Shown here piece by piece: positions 23,896-33,114 of a stretch of 64,000 bases of DNA. This DNA comes from an uncultured Rikenellaceae bacterium (GTDB taxonomy: Bacteria; Bacteroidota; Bacteroidia; Bacteroidales; Rikenellaceae): assembly GCA_946486375.1 (NCBI GenBank), contig CAMLTW010000007.1, forward strand, positions 88,140 through 152,139, in the 5' to 3' direction. The notes below the pieces were generated by a model. The model ran no database searches. It was not told where the DNA came from and saw nothing but the letters and a program-made list of their open reading frames with translations. Position numbers and translations under genes: made by a program. Positions within the stretch are counted from its first letter, which is position 1, and each line of letters starts with the position of its first letter.

Positions 23896-25836
23896 ATGAT
23901 AAAGATAACTTTTCCTGACGGCGGAGTGCGGGAGTATCCGGAAGGGGTCACTCCCCTGCAGATCGCCGAGAGTATCAGTCCGCGGCTGGCGCAGGAAGTG
24001 CTGGCGGCGACGGTGAACGGCAAGGTGACCGACCTGAATCTTCCCATCGAAGCGGATGCGGAGGTACGGCTTCACAAGTGGGAGGACGAAGAGGGGAAGC
24101 GGACGTTCTGGCACACTTCCTCCCACCTGCTGGCCGAGGCGCTGGAGGCGCTCTATCCGGGCATCAAGTTCGGAATCGGGCCGAGCATCGAAAACGGATT
24201 TTACTACGACGTGGATTCGCCGGTGCCCATTCAGGAAGCCGACCTGCCGAAAATCGAGGCCAAAATGACCGAGCTGGCGCGGCAGAAGTCGCCGCTGTGC
24301 CGTCGCGAGGTCTCGAAGGCGGAAGCGATGGAAACCTATACGGAAAAGGGAGACCAGTACAAGGTGGAACTGATCGACGGGCTGGAAGACGGCACGATCA
24401 CGTTTTACAGCAACGGCAACTTCACCGATCTTTGCCGGGGGCCTCACCTGCCCCATACGGGCTACATCAAGGCCCTCAAGCTGACCTCCGTGGCCGGGGC
24501 CTACTGGCGCGGAAACGAAAAGAACAAGATGCTGACCCGGATTTACGGGATCACTTTCCCGAAAAAATCCATGCTGGACGAATACCTGGCCGTGCTGGAG
24601 GAAGCGAAAAAACGGGATCACCGGAAGCTTGGCAGGGAACTTGAACTGTTCCATTTCTCCCAGCGGGTCGGACAGGGGCTGCCGCTGTGGCTGCCGAAGG
24701 GAACGGCCCTGCGGGAACGGCTCGAAAATTTCCTGCGGAACGTGCAGAAGAAGCACGGCTACCTGCAGGTCATCACGCCGCATATCGGAGCGAAGGAATT
24801 GTATGTGACTTCGGGCCATTATGCCAAATACGGCAAGGATTCCTTCCAGCCGATCCATACGCCGGACGAGAGCGAGGAGTTCCTGCTCAAGCCGATGAAC
24901 TGTCCGCACCACTGCGAGATTTACCGGAGCAAGCCGCGGTCTTACAAAGACCTGCCGCTGCGTTTCGCCGAATTCGGCACCGTGTACCGGTACGAGCAGA
25001 GCGGGGAACTGCACGGCCTGACGCGGGTGCGGGGATTCACGCAGGACGACGCGCACCTGTTCGTGCGTCCCGATCAGCTGAAGGACGAGTTCATGAAGGT
25101 GATCGATATCGTTTTGTATATTTTCAAAACGCTCAGCTTCGATAACTTCACGGCGCAGATTTCGCTGCGGGATCCGGACAACCGGGAAAAGTACATCGGT
25201 ACGGACGAAAACTGGGAAAAGGCCGAAAACGCCATCATCGAAGCGGCGCGGGAAAAAGGGCTGGAAACGGTGGTGGAACTGGGCGAAGCGGCTTTTTACG
25301 GGCCGAAGCTCGACTTCATGGTGCGGGACGCCATCGGGCGGAAGTGGCAGCTGGGAACCATTCAGGTGGATTATAACCTGCCGGAACGGTTCGACCTGAC
25401 TTACACGGGAGCGGACGACAAGCCGCACCGCCCCATCATGATCCACCGGGCGCCGTTCGGGTCGATGGAACGTTTCGTGGCCCTGTTGCTGGAGCATACG
25501 GGCGGAAGATTCCCCCTGTGGCTGGCGCCGCAGCAGGCGGTCGTGCTGCCGATCAGCGAAAAATACAACGATTATGCGGAAAAAGTTTCAGAATTCCTGA
25601 ATAATTCCGATATTCGCACCGAACTGGACGAGCGTAATGAAAAGATAGGCAGAAAGATACGGGACAACGAACTGAAGCGTATCCCCTTCCTGCTGATCGT
25701 GGGCGAAAAGGAGGAACAGGACGGGAAGGTGGCCGTCCGGGTGCAGGGCGAAGGAGATCAGGGGACGATGACCCCGGAAGAGTTCGTGAAGTGGGTAGGG
25801 GACAAAGTCGCCGCGGAAGTGCAACAGATCAGGTAA
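23896..25836 (+). CDS. thrS: threonyl-tRNA synthetase
   Basis: This class II enzyme charges tRNA-Thr. The 646 residues include the TGS domain (1-62, [18 protein letters not shown]), the editing/SAD domain with [11 protein letters not shown] near 73-83, and the catalytic core with the Zn-site motif [10 protein letters not shown] near 333 and GFTQDDAH near 378. An anticodon-binding domain ends the protein. The start at MIKITF is fixed by the promoter at 23825. It is followed within 33 nt by infC; thrS-infC is a classic translation operon. Confidence 0.97.
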   Translation: MIKITFPDGGVREYPEGVTPLQIAESISPRLAQEVLAATVNGKVTDLNLPIEADAEVRLHKWEDEEGKRTFWHTSSHLLAEALEALYPGIKFGIGPSIENGFYYDVDSPVPIQEADLPKIEAKMTELARQKSPLCRREVSKAEAMETYTEKGDQYKVELIDGLEDGTITFYSNGNFTDLCRGPHLPHTGYIKALKLTSVAGAYWRGNEKNKMLTRIYGITFPKKSMLDEYLAVLEEAKKRDHRKLGRELELFHFSQRVGQGLPLWLPKGTALRERLENFLRNVQKKHGYLQVITPHIGAKELYVTSGHYAKYGKDSFQPIHTPDESEEFLLKPMNCPHHCEIYRSKPRSYKDLPLRFAEFGTVYRYEQSGELHGLTRVRGFTQDDAHLFVRPDQLKDEFMKVIDIVLYIFKTLSFDNFTAQISLRDPDNREKYIGTDENWEKAENAIIEAAREKGLETVVELGEAAFYGPKLDFMVRDAIGRKWQLGTIQVDYNLPERFDLTYTGADDKPHRPIMIHRAPFGSMERFVALLLEHTGGRFPLWLAPQQAVVLPISEKYNDYAEKVSEFLNNSDIRTELDERNEKIGRKIRDNELKRIPFLLIVGEKEEQDGKVAVRVQGEGDQGTMTPEEFVKWVGDKVAAEVQQIR

Positions 25837-25868
25837 CACATTCATAACCAATCGAGGAGGACAAAGCT

Positions 25869-26438
25869 ATAAACACGATTAAACCGAAGCCCAGGGCGCC
25901 GTTCCACAGGAGGCTGCCCGAAAAGGAGGCTGCTCACCGCATCAACGAGAAAATTACGGCCAGACAGGTACGTCTGGTGGGGGAAAACATCGAGGGTTCC
26001 GTAGTGGTGCCGACATCCGAGGCATTGCGGATGGCGAAGGATGAGGGACTCGACCTGGTGGAAATTTCGCCCAAGGCCGATCCGCCGGTCTGCCGCATCG
26101 TCGATTACCAGAAGTTTCTGTACCAGCAGAAGAAGAAGGCGAAGGAGATGAAGGCGAAGGCGGTCAAGATCGTCGTCAAGGAAATCCGGTTCGGCCCCAA
26201 CACCGACGACCACGACTATAATTTCAAGCTGAAACACGCCGCGAATTTCCTCCAGGAAGGAGCGAAGGTGAAGGCTTACGTGTTTTTCCGGGGACGGGAA
26301 ATCGTGTTCAAGGATCAGGGAGAAATCCTGTTGCTGCGTTTCGCCACCGATCTGGAAGAGTGGGCCAAGGTGGAACAGATGCCGAAGCTCGAGGGGAAAC
26401 GGATGAACATGATGCTGGCGCCGAAGGCGAAGAAATAG
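25869..26438 (+). CDS. infC: translation initiation factor IF-3, apparent AUA start
   Basis: IF-3 binds the 30S subunit and enforces correct start-codon selection. Family residues are continuous from [20 protein letters not shown] through VGENIEG and [20 protein letters not shown] to the C-terminal domain ([19 protein letters not shown]). These lie well upstream of the first GTG (25977), so the true start is earlier. No ATG, GTG or TTG occurs in frame between the stop at 25845 and this region. ATA at 25869 sits 8 nt after a perfect AGGAGG (25855-25860), giving 189 residues. IF-3 genes are known for rare start codons used in autoregulation. rpmI and rplT do not follow. Confidence 0.85.
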   Translation: MNTIKPKPRAPFHRRLPEKEAAHRINEKITARQVRLVGENIEGSVVVPTSEALRMAKDEGLDLVEISPKADPPVCRIVDYQKFLYQQKKKAKEMKAKAVKIVVKEIRFGPNTDDHDYNFKLKHAANFLQEGAKVKAYVFFRGREIVFKDQGEILLLRFATDLEEWAKVEQMPKLEGKRMNMMLAPKAKK

Positions 26439-26496
26439 TTTATTTTCGGAGCGAGGCCGGAGATGCGTGTGCGAACCGTTTCCGGGCCGAACGGAA

Positions 26497-26536
26497 AGTT
26501 CCGTACATTCGGGAGAATGTACGGAACTCGTTTTTT
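26497..26536 (+). terminator. intrinsic terminator of thrS-infC
   Basis: A perfect 13-bp stem (AGTTCCGTACATT with AATGTACGGAACT) has a 6-nt loop and is followed by CG and T6. Confidence 0.92.
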
Positions 26537-26707
26537 GAAAAAACGCGGGGATGCAGACAGGACGTTTTTTCGGAAAATGGATTTTCCGGCTTCGACGATT
26601 CCGGCGGAACGTAATATTCGAAAGCGTTCGCTTCCGGGATCGAAAATCCGATCGTCGCAACATGTTTCCGGTAAAAGGGGCTAAGGAAGAGAGTATCGGC
26701 CCGAACG

Positions 26708-26741
26708 AAAAAACGACCGGAAACACCTTGGTTTCCGGCCG
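26708..26741 (-). terminator. intrinsic terminator of mrp
   Basis: On the minus strand CGGCCGGAAAC pairs with GTTTCCGGTCG with one mismatch, followed by U6. It lies about 24 nt after the mrp stop. Confidence 0.85.
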
Positions 26742-26764
26742 TCTGAAAAGCGTGTTTTCTCCGG

Positions 26765-27865
26765 TTATTTCACTTCCACGCGCCGGGTGGCCTCGCGGGT
26801 GGCGTTGCGGATTTCGACCTGCCGGACGAATTCTTCCGCCAGTTTGCCGAAAGCCAGCCCCGTGATCGTGTCGTCCGCAGCCACGGGCCTGCCCGCGTCT
26901 CCGCTTTCGCAGACCGACTGCACCAGCGGAATCTGTCCCAACAGCGGCAACTTTTCCTTTTCGGCCAGCGCTTTCATCCCTTCCTTCCCGAAAATGTAGT
27001 ATTTGTTCTCCGGCAGTTCCGCAGGGGTGAACCAGGCCATGTTTTCGATCAGGCCCAATACCGGAACGGCGATGTTTTCCGCGCGGTACATGCTGATTCC
27101 CCGCACCACGTCCGCCAGCGCCACCTGTTGGGGGGTGCTGACGATGACGGCTCCCGTGACGGCCAGTTCCTGCACGATGGTCAGGTGGATGTCCCCTGTT
27201 CCCGGAGGCATGTCGATGAGCAGGAAGTCCAGATCGTCCCATTTGGTTTGGTGGATCAGCTGCCGCAGAGCGTTGGTGGCCATGGCCCCCCGCCAGATCA
27301 GCGCGTCGTCGGGCTTGATGAAAAAGCCGATGGACATGATTTTTATCCCTTCGCTTTCGGGCGGAACGATCAGTTCGCGCCCGTCGTCCGTGATTTCGAC
27401 TGTCGGCAGGCTGCCTTCGATTCCGAACATCTTGGGCATCGAGGGGCCGTAGACGTCGGCGTCGAGAATGCCCACCCGGTATCCCTGCCGGGTCAGGGCC
27501 ACGGCCAGGTTGGCCGTTACGGTGGATTTGCCCACGCCTCCTTTGGCGGAAGATACCGCGATCAGGTTCCGGATGCCTCCGGTCGAGGTTTTCCGTTCCG
27601 GTTTTTCCGCCTTTTTCGGAGCCGCTTCCTTGACCAGCACGGCGATGTTGCCCCGGTATTCCGGGAAGGCTGCGGCGAGGGTTTCTTCGGCCGCTTTTTT
27701 GACGGAGCCGGCCAGCGGGTCGCGGGCCTTCGGGAAGTTCAGCGTAAAGCGGATTTTACCGTCTTCCGCACGCACGTCTTCCACCATTCCCAGTGAAACG
27801 ATGTCCTTTTTTTCACCGGGGTGAACGACCCCGGCGAGTATGGCGAGTATTTTGTCCTTTTCCAT
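26765..27865 (-). CDS. mrp: Mrp/NBP35 family P-loop ATPase, iron-sulfur carrier
   Basis: A 366-residue cytosolic protein with an N-terminal MIP18/DUF59 domain (residues 1-90) and a C-terminal Mrp ATPase. The deviant Walker A is SAKGGVGKSTVTANLA near residue 108, followed by DADVYGPSMPKMFG and DMPPGTGDIHLT. ApbC/Mrp proteins bind and transfer Fe-S clusters. The start at MEKDKILAI is chosen because an excellent promoter lies within the longer frame. It is monocistronic and divergent from sppA. Confidence 0.94.
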   Translation of the reverse strand: MEKDKILAILAGVVHPGEKKDIVSLGMVEDVRAEDGKIRFTLNFPKARDPLAGSVKKAAEETLAAAFPEYRGNIAVLVKEAAPKKAEKPERKTSTGGIRNLIAVSSAKGGVGKSTVTANLAVALTRQGYRVGILDADVYGPSMPKMFGIEGSLPTVEITDDGRELIVPPESEGIKIMSIGFFIKPDDALIWRGAMATNALRQLIHQTKWDDLDFLLIDMPPGTGDIHLTIVQELAVTGAVIVSTPQQVALADVVRGISMYRAENIAVPVLGLIENMAWFTPAELPENKYYIFGKEGMKALAEKEKLPLLGQIPLVQSVCESGDAGRPVAADDTITGLAFGKLAEEFVRQVEIRNATREATRRVEVK

Positions 27866-27890
27866 CCGACGACTTTTTAGGTTGAAACTA

Positions 27891-27921
27891 CAAAAATAGC
27901 AAACTTTGAACGCGGGGCAAA
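27891..27921 (-). promoter_or_regulatory. promoter of mrp
   Basis: On the minus strand TTTG (27918-27921), a 19-nt spacer and TATTTTTG (27891-27898) form a full Bacteroidota promoter 26 nt before the ATG. Confidence 0.75.
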
Positions 27922-27964
27922 GCCGGTGCCGTTTTTCCCGTGCGGTTTTTTCCCGGAAAAGCAT

Positions 27965-27972
27965 TATCTTTA
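27965..27972 (+). promoter_or_regulatory. probable -7 box of sppA
   Basis: TATCTTTA is one base away from TAnnTTTG and lies 28 nt before the sppA ATG. Confidence 0.45.
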
Positions 27973-28000
27973 CGGGACGTTAACGTGTAATCCGAGAATT

Positions 28001-29794
28001 ATGAAAAACTTTTTCACGACATTCTTCGCCTGTCTGGCGGCGATCGTGGCGAGCAGCATCGTCCTGTCCGTCATTTCATTGCTGATGTTCGCGGGAATGA
28101 TCGCAGCGCTTTCGGTTTCTCCCGAAACGGCTGTCGTGCAATCCAATACGGTACTCAAGATCGACCTGAACGATCCGGTGAGGGACGAGCCGGTTCAGAA
28201 TCCGCTCAGCGGGTTCAATCCCTATACGATGAAGATGACCACCCATCTGGCCCTGCTCGACGTGCTGAACGCCATCGAAGCGGCGGCCGACGACGACCGG
28301 ATCAAAGGCATCTATCTGAACCTCAACCCGGTGTTGGAAACCGGGATGGCCAACCTGGAAGAAATCCGGGCGGCGCTGGAAACCTTTAAGGAAAGCGGAA
28401 AGTTCGTGGTGAGCTATGCCGATTTCTATACTCAGTCCACCTATTACCTTTCTTCGGTGGCCGATGAGGTGTATCTGAATCCGGAAGGGGAAATCATGTG
28501 GCAGGGGATGTCTTCGCAGATCATGTTCTTCAAGGGAGCGCTGGACAAGCTGGGCGTCGAGGCCGAAGTGGTGCGTTGCGGGGAATTCAAAAGTGCGGTC
28601 GAGCCTTTTATTTCCGACCGGATGAGCCCGGCCAACCGGCATCAGATGGATGTGTTGCTGGGGACGATCTGGGGGAGCGTCGTGGGGGATATCGCCCGGT
28701 CGCGGGAGATCGATTCGGCCCTGCTTCAGCGGTATGCTTCCGATCTGGCGGTGGCGGGCGCCGAATCCGCGGCGGAATACCGGATGATCGACGGGATCAA
28801 GTACGGGGATGAAGTGATGGATCGGCTGGAAGAACTTTCCGGAGAGGACGATCCCGGTTTCATCGGACTGGCCGATTATATGGGAGCGGGTTTCGGGCAC
28901 CAGGGACACGGAAGAAAGAAACTTTCCAAAAACCGGATCGCAGTCGTATATGCCGAAGGAGACATCATCGACGGGGAATCGATGCCGGGTTCGATCGGAG
29001 GACAGACGCTGGCCGACAAATTAGCGGACGTGCGGGAGGACGACGGCGTCAAGGCGGTCGTCCTGCGGGTGAACAGCCCCGGCGGCAGCGCGCTGGCGTC
29101 GGAGGTGATCTGGCGGGAAATGACGCTGCTGCAACAGGAAAAGCCCGTGGTGGTTTCGATGGGGAACTATGCGGCTTCGGGGGGATACTATATTTCCTGT
29201 CCGGCGGACGTGATTCTGGCCGATCGGACGACTTTGACGGGCTCCATCGGCGTGTTCGGGCTGATGTTCAATGCCGAAAAGGGGCTGAAGGACAAGCTCG
29301 GCATCACGGTGGACGTGGCCAAAACCAATCCTTCCGCCGACATGCTGACCCTGTTCCGGCCGCAGACGCCGGCCGAAAAGGCTTATTTGCAAAACCGGGT
29401 GAACAGCGTTTACTCCACTTTCGTGGGGCATGTGGCCCACGGACGCAACCTGCCGGAAGAAGAAGTGCTTCGGATCGGCGGCGGACGGGTGTGGTCGGGC
29501 ATCAGCGCCGACAGCATCGGACTGATCGACGGCTTCGGCGGATTGCGGGAAGCCATTCTGCTGGCGGCCGACCGGGCCGGAGTGGGAGAGGATTTCCGCG
29601 TGGTGGCTCCTTCCGAGGAAACCAATCCGCTGGCGATGTTCCTCAAGGGATTGCTGAGCGGAGAAATGGAAGGCGTGTCGTCCGGGCTGCCGCAGGAGGC
29701 GGCTCATGCGGCAGAAGAATACCGGGAAACGATGAAGGTGCTGAACCGGCAGGGCGTGCAGGCGCTGATGCCTTATCGGATCCGGATACAATAG
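28001..29794 (+). CDS. sppA: signal peptide peptidase SppA (67 kDa type)
   Basis: A 597-residue membrane-anchored serine protease that degrades cleaved signal peptides. It has one N-terminal membrane helix (about residues 8-40) and two S49 repeats, as in the long E. coli-type enzyme. The catalytic Lys is in GEFKSAVEPF (Lys197) and the Ser in GNYAASGGYY (Ser393), matching the Lys/Ser dyad spacing of the family. NSPGGSALASEVIWREM precedes the Ser. The start gives the transmembrane segment directly. It is monocistronic with a terminator after it. Confidence 0.95.
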   Translation: MKNFFTTFFACLAAIVASSIVLSVISLLMFAGMIAALSVSPETAVVQSNTVLKIDLNDPVRDEPVQNPLSGFNPYTMKMTTHLALLDVLNAIEAAADDDRIKGIYLNLNPVLETGMANLEEIRAALETFKESGKFVVSYADFYTQSTYYLSSVADEVYLNPEGEIMWQGMSSQIMFFKGALDKLGVEAEVVRCGEFKSAVEPFISDRMSPANRHQMDVLLGTIWGSVVGDIARSREIDSALLQRYASDLAVAGAESAAEYRMIDGIKYGDEVMDRLEELSGEDDPGFIGLADYMGAGFGHQGHGRKKLSKNRIAVVYAEGDIIDGESMPGSIGGQTLADKLADVREDDGVKAVVLRVNSPGGSALASEVIWREMTLLQQEKPVVVSMGNYAASGGYYISCPADVILADRTTLTGSIGVFGLMFNAEKGLKDKLGITVDVAKTNPSADMLTLFRPQTPAEKAYLQNRVNSVYSTFVGHVAHGRNLPEEEVLRIGGGRVWSGISADSIGLIDGFGGLREAILLAADRAGVGEDFRVVAPSEETNPLAMFLKGLLSGEMEGVSSGLPQEAAHAAEEYRETMKVLNRQGVQALMPYRIRIQ

Positions 29795-29813
29795 CCGTTT
29801 TCGGACGGTGACG

Positions 29814-29849
29814 GCGGGATCTCCGGAAACGGAGGCTCCCGCTTTTTTT
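29814..29849 (+). terminator. intrinsic terminator of sppA
   Basis: The stem GCGGGA/TCCCGC, extended by CTCC/GGAG across a small internal loop, is followed by T7. Confidence 0.85.
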
Positions 29850-29870
29850 ATGTCCGGAACCGGCGGAAAC

Positions 29871-29925
29871 TGCAAAATTGTCACCCTTTCGTGCGCATTT
29901 GTCGGAACCGGGTGACAGGATTGCA
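29871..29925. promoter_or_regulatory. inverted repeat upstream of clpB, candidate operator
   Basis: TGCAA-N3-TGTCACCC (29871-29886) is repeated in inverted form as GGGTGACA-N3-TTGCA (29910-29925). The half-sites match at 13 of 16 positions and are separated by 23 nt. It lies 138 nt before the clpB start and after the sppA terminator, so it belongs to the clpB control region. It is not the HrcA/CIRCE element. Confidence 0.55.
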
Positions 29926-30062
29926 TTTCCGGGCCGATGGCAGATATTTTGCAGGGTAGGAAATGCCGGCGCGGAAGAAACCGGAACGGCTGCCGACCCG
30001 TCGGAAAAGAAAAGCCGACCGGCGGAAGATCAATGACCCGAAACAATTAAAAATTCGTTTAT

Positions 30063-32675
30063 ATGAACATCAATGATTTGACCATCAAGGCACAGGAAGT
30101 TTTGCAGGATGCTTTTTCGCTGGCGTCCTCGCTGAACCATCAGGCGGTGGAACCGCTGCACGTGCTGAGCGTCGTCATCCGGGACGATGACAGCGTCGGA
30201 ACGTTCCTGCTGGGGAAGATCGGCGCGAACGTCGGCGCCCTGCGAAGCGCCGTGAAAAACGCTCTCGACCGGTTGCCGCGCGTTCAGGGCGGAGGAGAAC
30301 AGTATGCTTCCAAAGACCTGACCCGGACGCTGGAAAAAGCGCTCGCTTCGACGACACAGTTCGGGGACAAGTACGTTTCCGTGGAACACCTGCTGATCGG
30401 GATTCAGGAAGCGGGCGGCGAGGCTTCCCGGCTGCTGAAGGACGCCGGGGTGACGGAAAAGCTGCTGGTGGCGGCCATCAAGGACCTGCGGAAGGGGGCG
30501 ACCGTGGACAGCCAGACCGCGGAACAGACCTACGATGCGCTGGGGCGCTACGCCATCAACCTGAACGAAATGGCCCGGAAGGGACGGCTCGACCCCGTGA
30601 TCGGACGGGACGAAGAAATCCGTCGGGTCTTGCAGATTCTTTCGCGGCGGACGAAGAACAATCCGATCCTGGTCGGGGAACCGGGGGTCGGAAAAACGGC
30701 GATCGCCGAAGGAATCGCCCGTCGGATCGTGGACGGGGACGTTCCGGAAAACCTGAAATCGAAGCAGATTTTTTCGCTGGACATGGGAGCCCTCGTAGCC
30801 GGAGCCAAATACAAGGGGGAATTCGAGGAACGGTTGAAGGGAGTGGTGAAGGAGGTGATTTCTTCCGAAGGCCGGATCTTACTCTTTATCGACGAAATTC
30901 ATACGCTGGTCGGAGCGGGCGGCGGCGAAGGGGCGATGGATGCCGCCAACATCCTGAAACCGGCGCTGGCGAGGGGCGAGCTACGGGCCATCGGTGCGAC
31001 CACGCTGGACGAATTCCAGAAGTATTTCGAGAAGGACAAGGCGCTGGAACGGCGGTTCCAGAAAGTGACCGTGGACGAACCTTCGACGGTCGATTCGATC
31101 TCCATTCTGCGGGGGCTGAAGGAACGTTATGAAAACCACCACAAGGTGCGCATCAAGGACGAAGCGATCATTGCGGCGGTGGAACTGTCGAACCGCTACA
31201 TCACCTCCCGTTACCTGCCGGACAAGGCTATCGACCTGATCGACGAAGCGGCGGCCCGGCTGAGGCTGGAAATGAACTCCGTCCCGGAAGAAATCGACGA
31301 ACTCGACCGGAAGGTGCGGCAGCTGGAAATCGAGCGGGAAGCCCTGCGGCGCGAGAACGACAAGCGGCGCGTGGAAGACCTTACGAAGGAAATCGACGAA
31401 CTCAATACGCAGCGCACCGCCCTCCGCGCCAAATGGAAGGCGGAAAGCGACCTGATCGAAAAGATTCAGAAGCACAAGCGGGACATCGAAGATTACAAAC
31501 AGCAGGCGACGGAAGCGGAACGGCAGGGGGATTACGGCCGGGTGGCCGAACTCCGTTACGGAAAAATCCGGGAAGCGGAGGAACAGATCGACCTGTTGCA
31601 GGAAGAGATGCAGCTCAACACGACGAACGGGGCCATGATCAAGGAAGAAGTGGACGGGGAGGACATCGCCGAAGTAGTGTCCCGGTGGACGGGCATTCCG
31701 GTCAACCGGATGCTCCAGAGCGAACGGGAAAAGCTGTTGAAAATGGAGGACGAGCTGCACCTGCGGGTCGTGGGTCAGGACGAAGCCATCGTGGCGATTT
31801 CGGACGCCGTGCGCCGGAGCCGTGCCGGGCTGCAGGACGCCCGGAGGCCCATCGGTTCGTTTATTTTCCTCGGAACGACCGGGGTGGGGAAGACGGAACT
31901 GGCGCGGGCGCTGGCCGAATTTCTGTTCAACGACGACAACATGATGACCCGGATCGACATGAGCGAATATCAGGAACGGCATTCCGTGTCGCGGCTGATC
32001 GGAGCGCCTCCGGGATACGTGGGGTACGACGAAGGGGGACAGCTGACCGAAGCCGTGCGCCGGAAACCCTATTCGGTGGTGCTGCTGGACGAAATCGAAA
32101 AGGCGCATCCGGACGTGTTCAACATCCTGCTGCAGGTGCTCGACGACGGGCGGCTGACCGACAACAAGGGCCGGACGGTGGATTTCAAGAACACCATCAT
32201 CATCATGACCTCCAACATCGGTTCGCACATCATCACGGAAAACTTCGAAAACCTGAACGATTACAACCGGACGGAAGTGATCGAAAAGACCAAGAACCAG
32301 GTGTTCGACCTGATGAAGCAGACCATCCGGCCCGAATTCCTGAACCGGATCGACGAAATCATCATGTTCACTCCGCTGACGCGCGACGACGTGCGGCAAA
32401 TCGTCCTGCTGCAACTGAACGGCGTGAAGAAAATGCTCGCCCAGAACGGCATCGCGCTGGAAGCGGACGATTGGGCGGTCGATTTTCTGACTGAAAAGGG
32501 ATACGATCCCCAGTTCGGGGCGCGGCCCGTCAAACGGACGCTGCAGCGGTACGTCATCAACGAACTCTCGAAGGAAATCCTGGCCGGGACGGTGAATCGG
32601 GATTCGGCCATCCGCATTTCGGCGGCCGACGGCAAGCTGACCTTTTCCAATTCCGCGGTGACGGCCGACGCATAG
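30063..32675 (+). CDS. clpB: ATP-dependent disaggregase ClpB
   Basis: This 870-residue AAA+ chaperone extracts proteins from aggregates together with DnaK. In order it has the Clp N-domain (1-145), NBD1 with Walker A GEPGVGKT near 205, the coiled-coil M-domain (about 400-530) rich in charged heptads, and NBD2 with GTTGVGKTE near 603. The C-terminus has [14 protein letters not shown]. The M-domain distinguishes it from ClpA and ClpC. It has a 268-nt upstream region with a large inverted repeat, suggesting stress control. Confidence 0.97.
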   Translation: MNINDLTIKAQEVLQDAFSLASSLNHQAVEPLHVLSVVIRDDDSVGTFLLGKIGANVGALRSAVKNALDRLPRVQGGGEQYASKDLTRTLEKALASTTQFGDKYVSVEHLLIGIQEAGGEASRLLKDAGVTEKLLVAAIKDLRKGATVDSQTAEQTYDALGRYAINLNEMARKGRLDPVIGRDEEIRRVLQILSRRTKNNPILVGEPGVGKTAIAEGIARRIVDGDVPENLKSKQIFSLDMGALVAGAKYKGEFEERLKGVVKEVISSEGRILLFIDEIHTLVGAGGGEGAMDAANILKPALARGELRAIGATTLDEFQKYFEKDKALERRFQKVTVDEPSTVDSISILRGLKERYENHHKVRIKDEAIIAAVELSNRYITSRYLPDKAIDLIDEAAARLRLEMNSVPEEIDELDRKVRQLEIEREALRRENDKRRVEDLTKEIDELNTQRTALRAKWKAESDLIEKIQKHKRDIEDYKQQATEAERQGDYGRVAELRYGKIREAEEQIDLLQEEMQLNTTNGAMIKEEVDGEDIAEVVSRWTGIPVNRMLQSEREKLLKMEDELHLRVVGQDEAIVAISDAVRRSRAGLQDARRPIGSFIFLGTTGVGKTELARALAEFLFNDDNMMTRIDMSEYQERHSVSRLIGAPPGYVGYDEGGQLTEAVRRKPYSVVLLDEIEKAHPDVFNILLQVLDDGRLTDNKGRTVDFKNTIIIMTSNIGSHIITENFENLNDYNRTEVIEKTKNQVFDLMKQTIRPEFLNRIDEIIMFTPLTRDDVRQIVLLQLNGVKKMLAQNGIALEADDWAVDFLTEKGYDPQFGARPVKRTLQRYVINELSKEILAGTVNRDSAIRISAADGKLTFSNSAVTADA

Positions 32676-32758
32676 CTTCCGGGGAAAAAGAGCCGTTGCG
32701 GGAAAAGAGGTTGTCCCGGCCGGATTTCTTTTTCGATGAGGATATGTGGAAACCGGGA

Positions 32759-32789
32759 AACGCGTCCGAAGCCTGATATCGGACGCGTT
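32759..32789 (+). terminator. stem-loop downstream of clpB
   Basis: A perfect 11-bp stem (AACGCGTCCGA with TCGGACGCGTT) has a 9-nt loop, followed by CTCCGTTTT. The T-tract is weak. Confidence 0.55.
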
Positions 32790-32999
32790 CTCCGTTTTAT
32801 CGGTCCGTTGGTCGTGGAAGGAAGCCAAAGAGAAAACAAGCCCCTTTCCGGGCGAATGGAAGGGGATGAGGAAGGAACGAAGACCTGTGCCTTCCGGCAG
32901 ATTCGGTGCATTCGGGGAAAAGCGGCCGGCGGTCCGGAAACGACCGGCCGTGCAGCCGCCATTTTTCAGCCTTCGAAACCGGGTTACCGCAAAAAAAAC

Positions 33000-33007
33000 T
33001 ATCTTTG
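33000..33007 (+). promoter_or_regulatory. -7 promoter box of glnS
   Basis: TATCTTTG matches TAnnTTTG. It lies within the longest possible glnS frame, excluding starts upstream of it; the chosen ATG is 107 nt downstream. Confidence 0.55.
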
Positions 33008-33114
33008 TCCGGGCCGGGCTTCCGGTTCGGACGGCAGCCGTTCCGGCGGAAAAGTCACCGGTTCCGCGGCCCGGTTTGCGCCGTCATTTTTTGCGAAATT
33101 TAAACGCAGTCATC

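Larger units (their letters stand above)
26439..26764. other. intergenic region between convergent infC and mrp
   Basis: No gene found; in particular no rpmI-like or rplT-like frame. It holds two intrinsic terminators, one for each flanking gene. Confidence 0.75.
32676..33114. other. intergenic region clpB-glnS
   Basis: No gene supported. It contains a stem-loop (32759-32789) and the glnS -7 box (33000-33007). Confidence 0.65.

Noticed and set aside
26439..26764. Hidden rpmI/rplT after infC
   Set aside because: Neither frame nor strand shows L35 or L20 sequence; two terminators fill the space.
29850..30062. CIRCE/HrcA element before clpB
   Set aside because: The TTAGCACTC-N9-GAGTGCTAA pattern is absent; the inverted repeat present has different half-sites and spacing.
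32676..33114. N-terminal extension of glnS starting near 32746
   Set aside because: The extension crosses the -7 box at 33000 and a stem-loop, and has no similarity to GlnRS; the ATG at 33115 starts a normal N-terminus.
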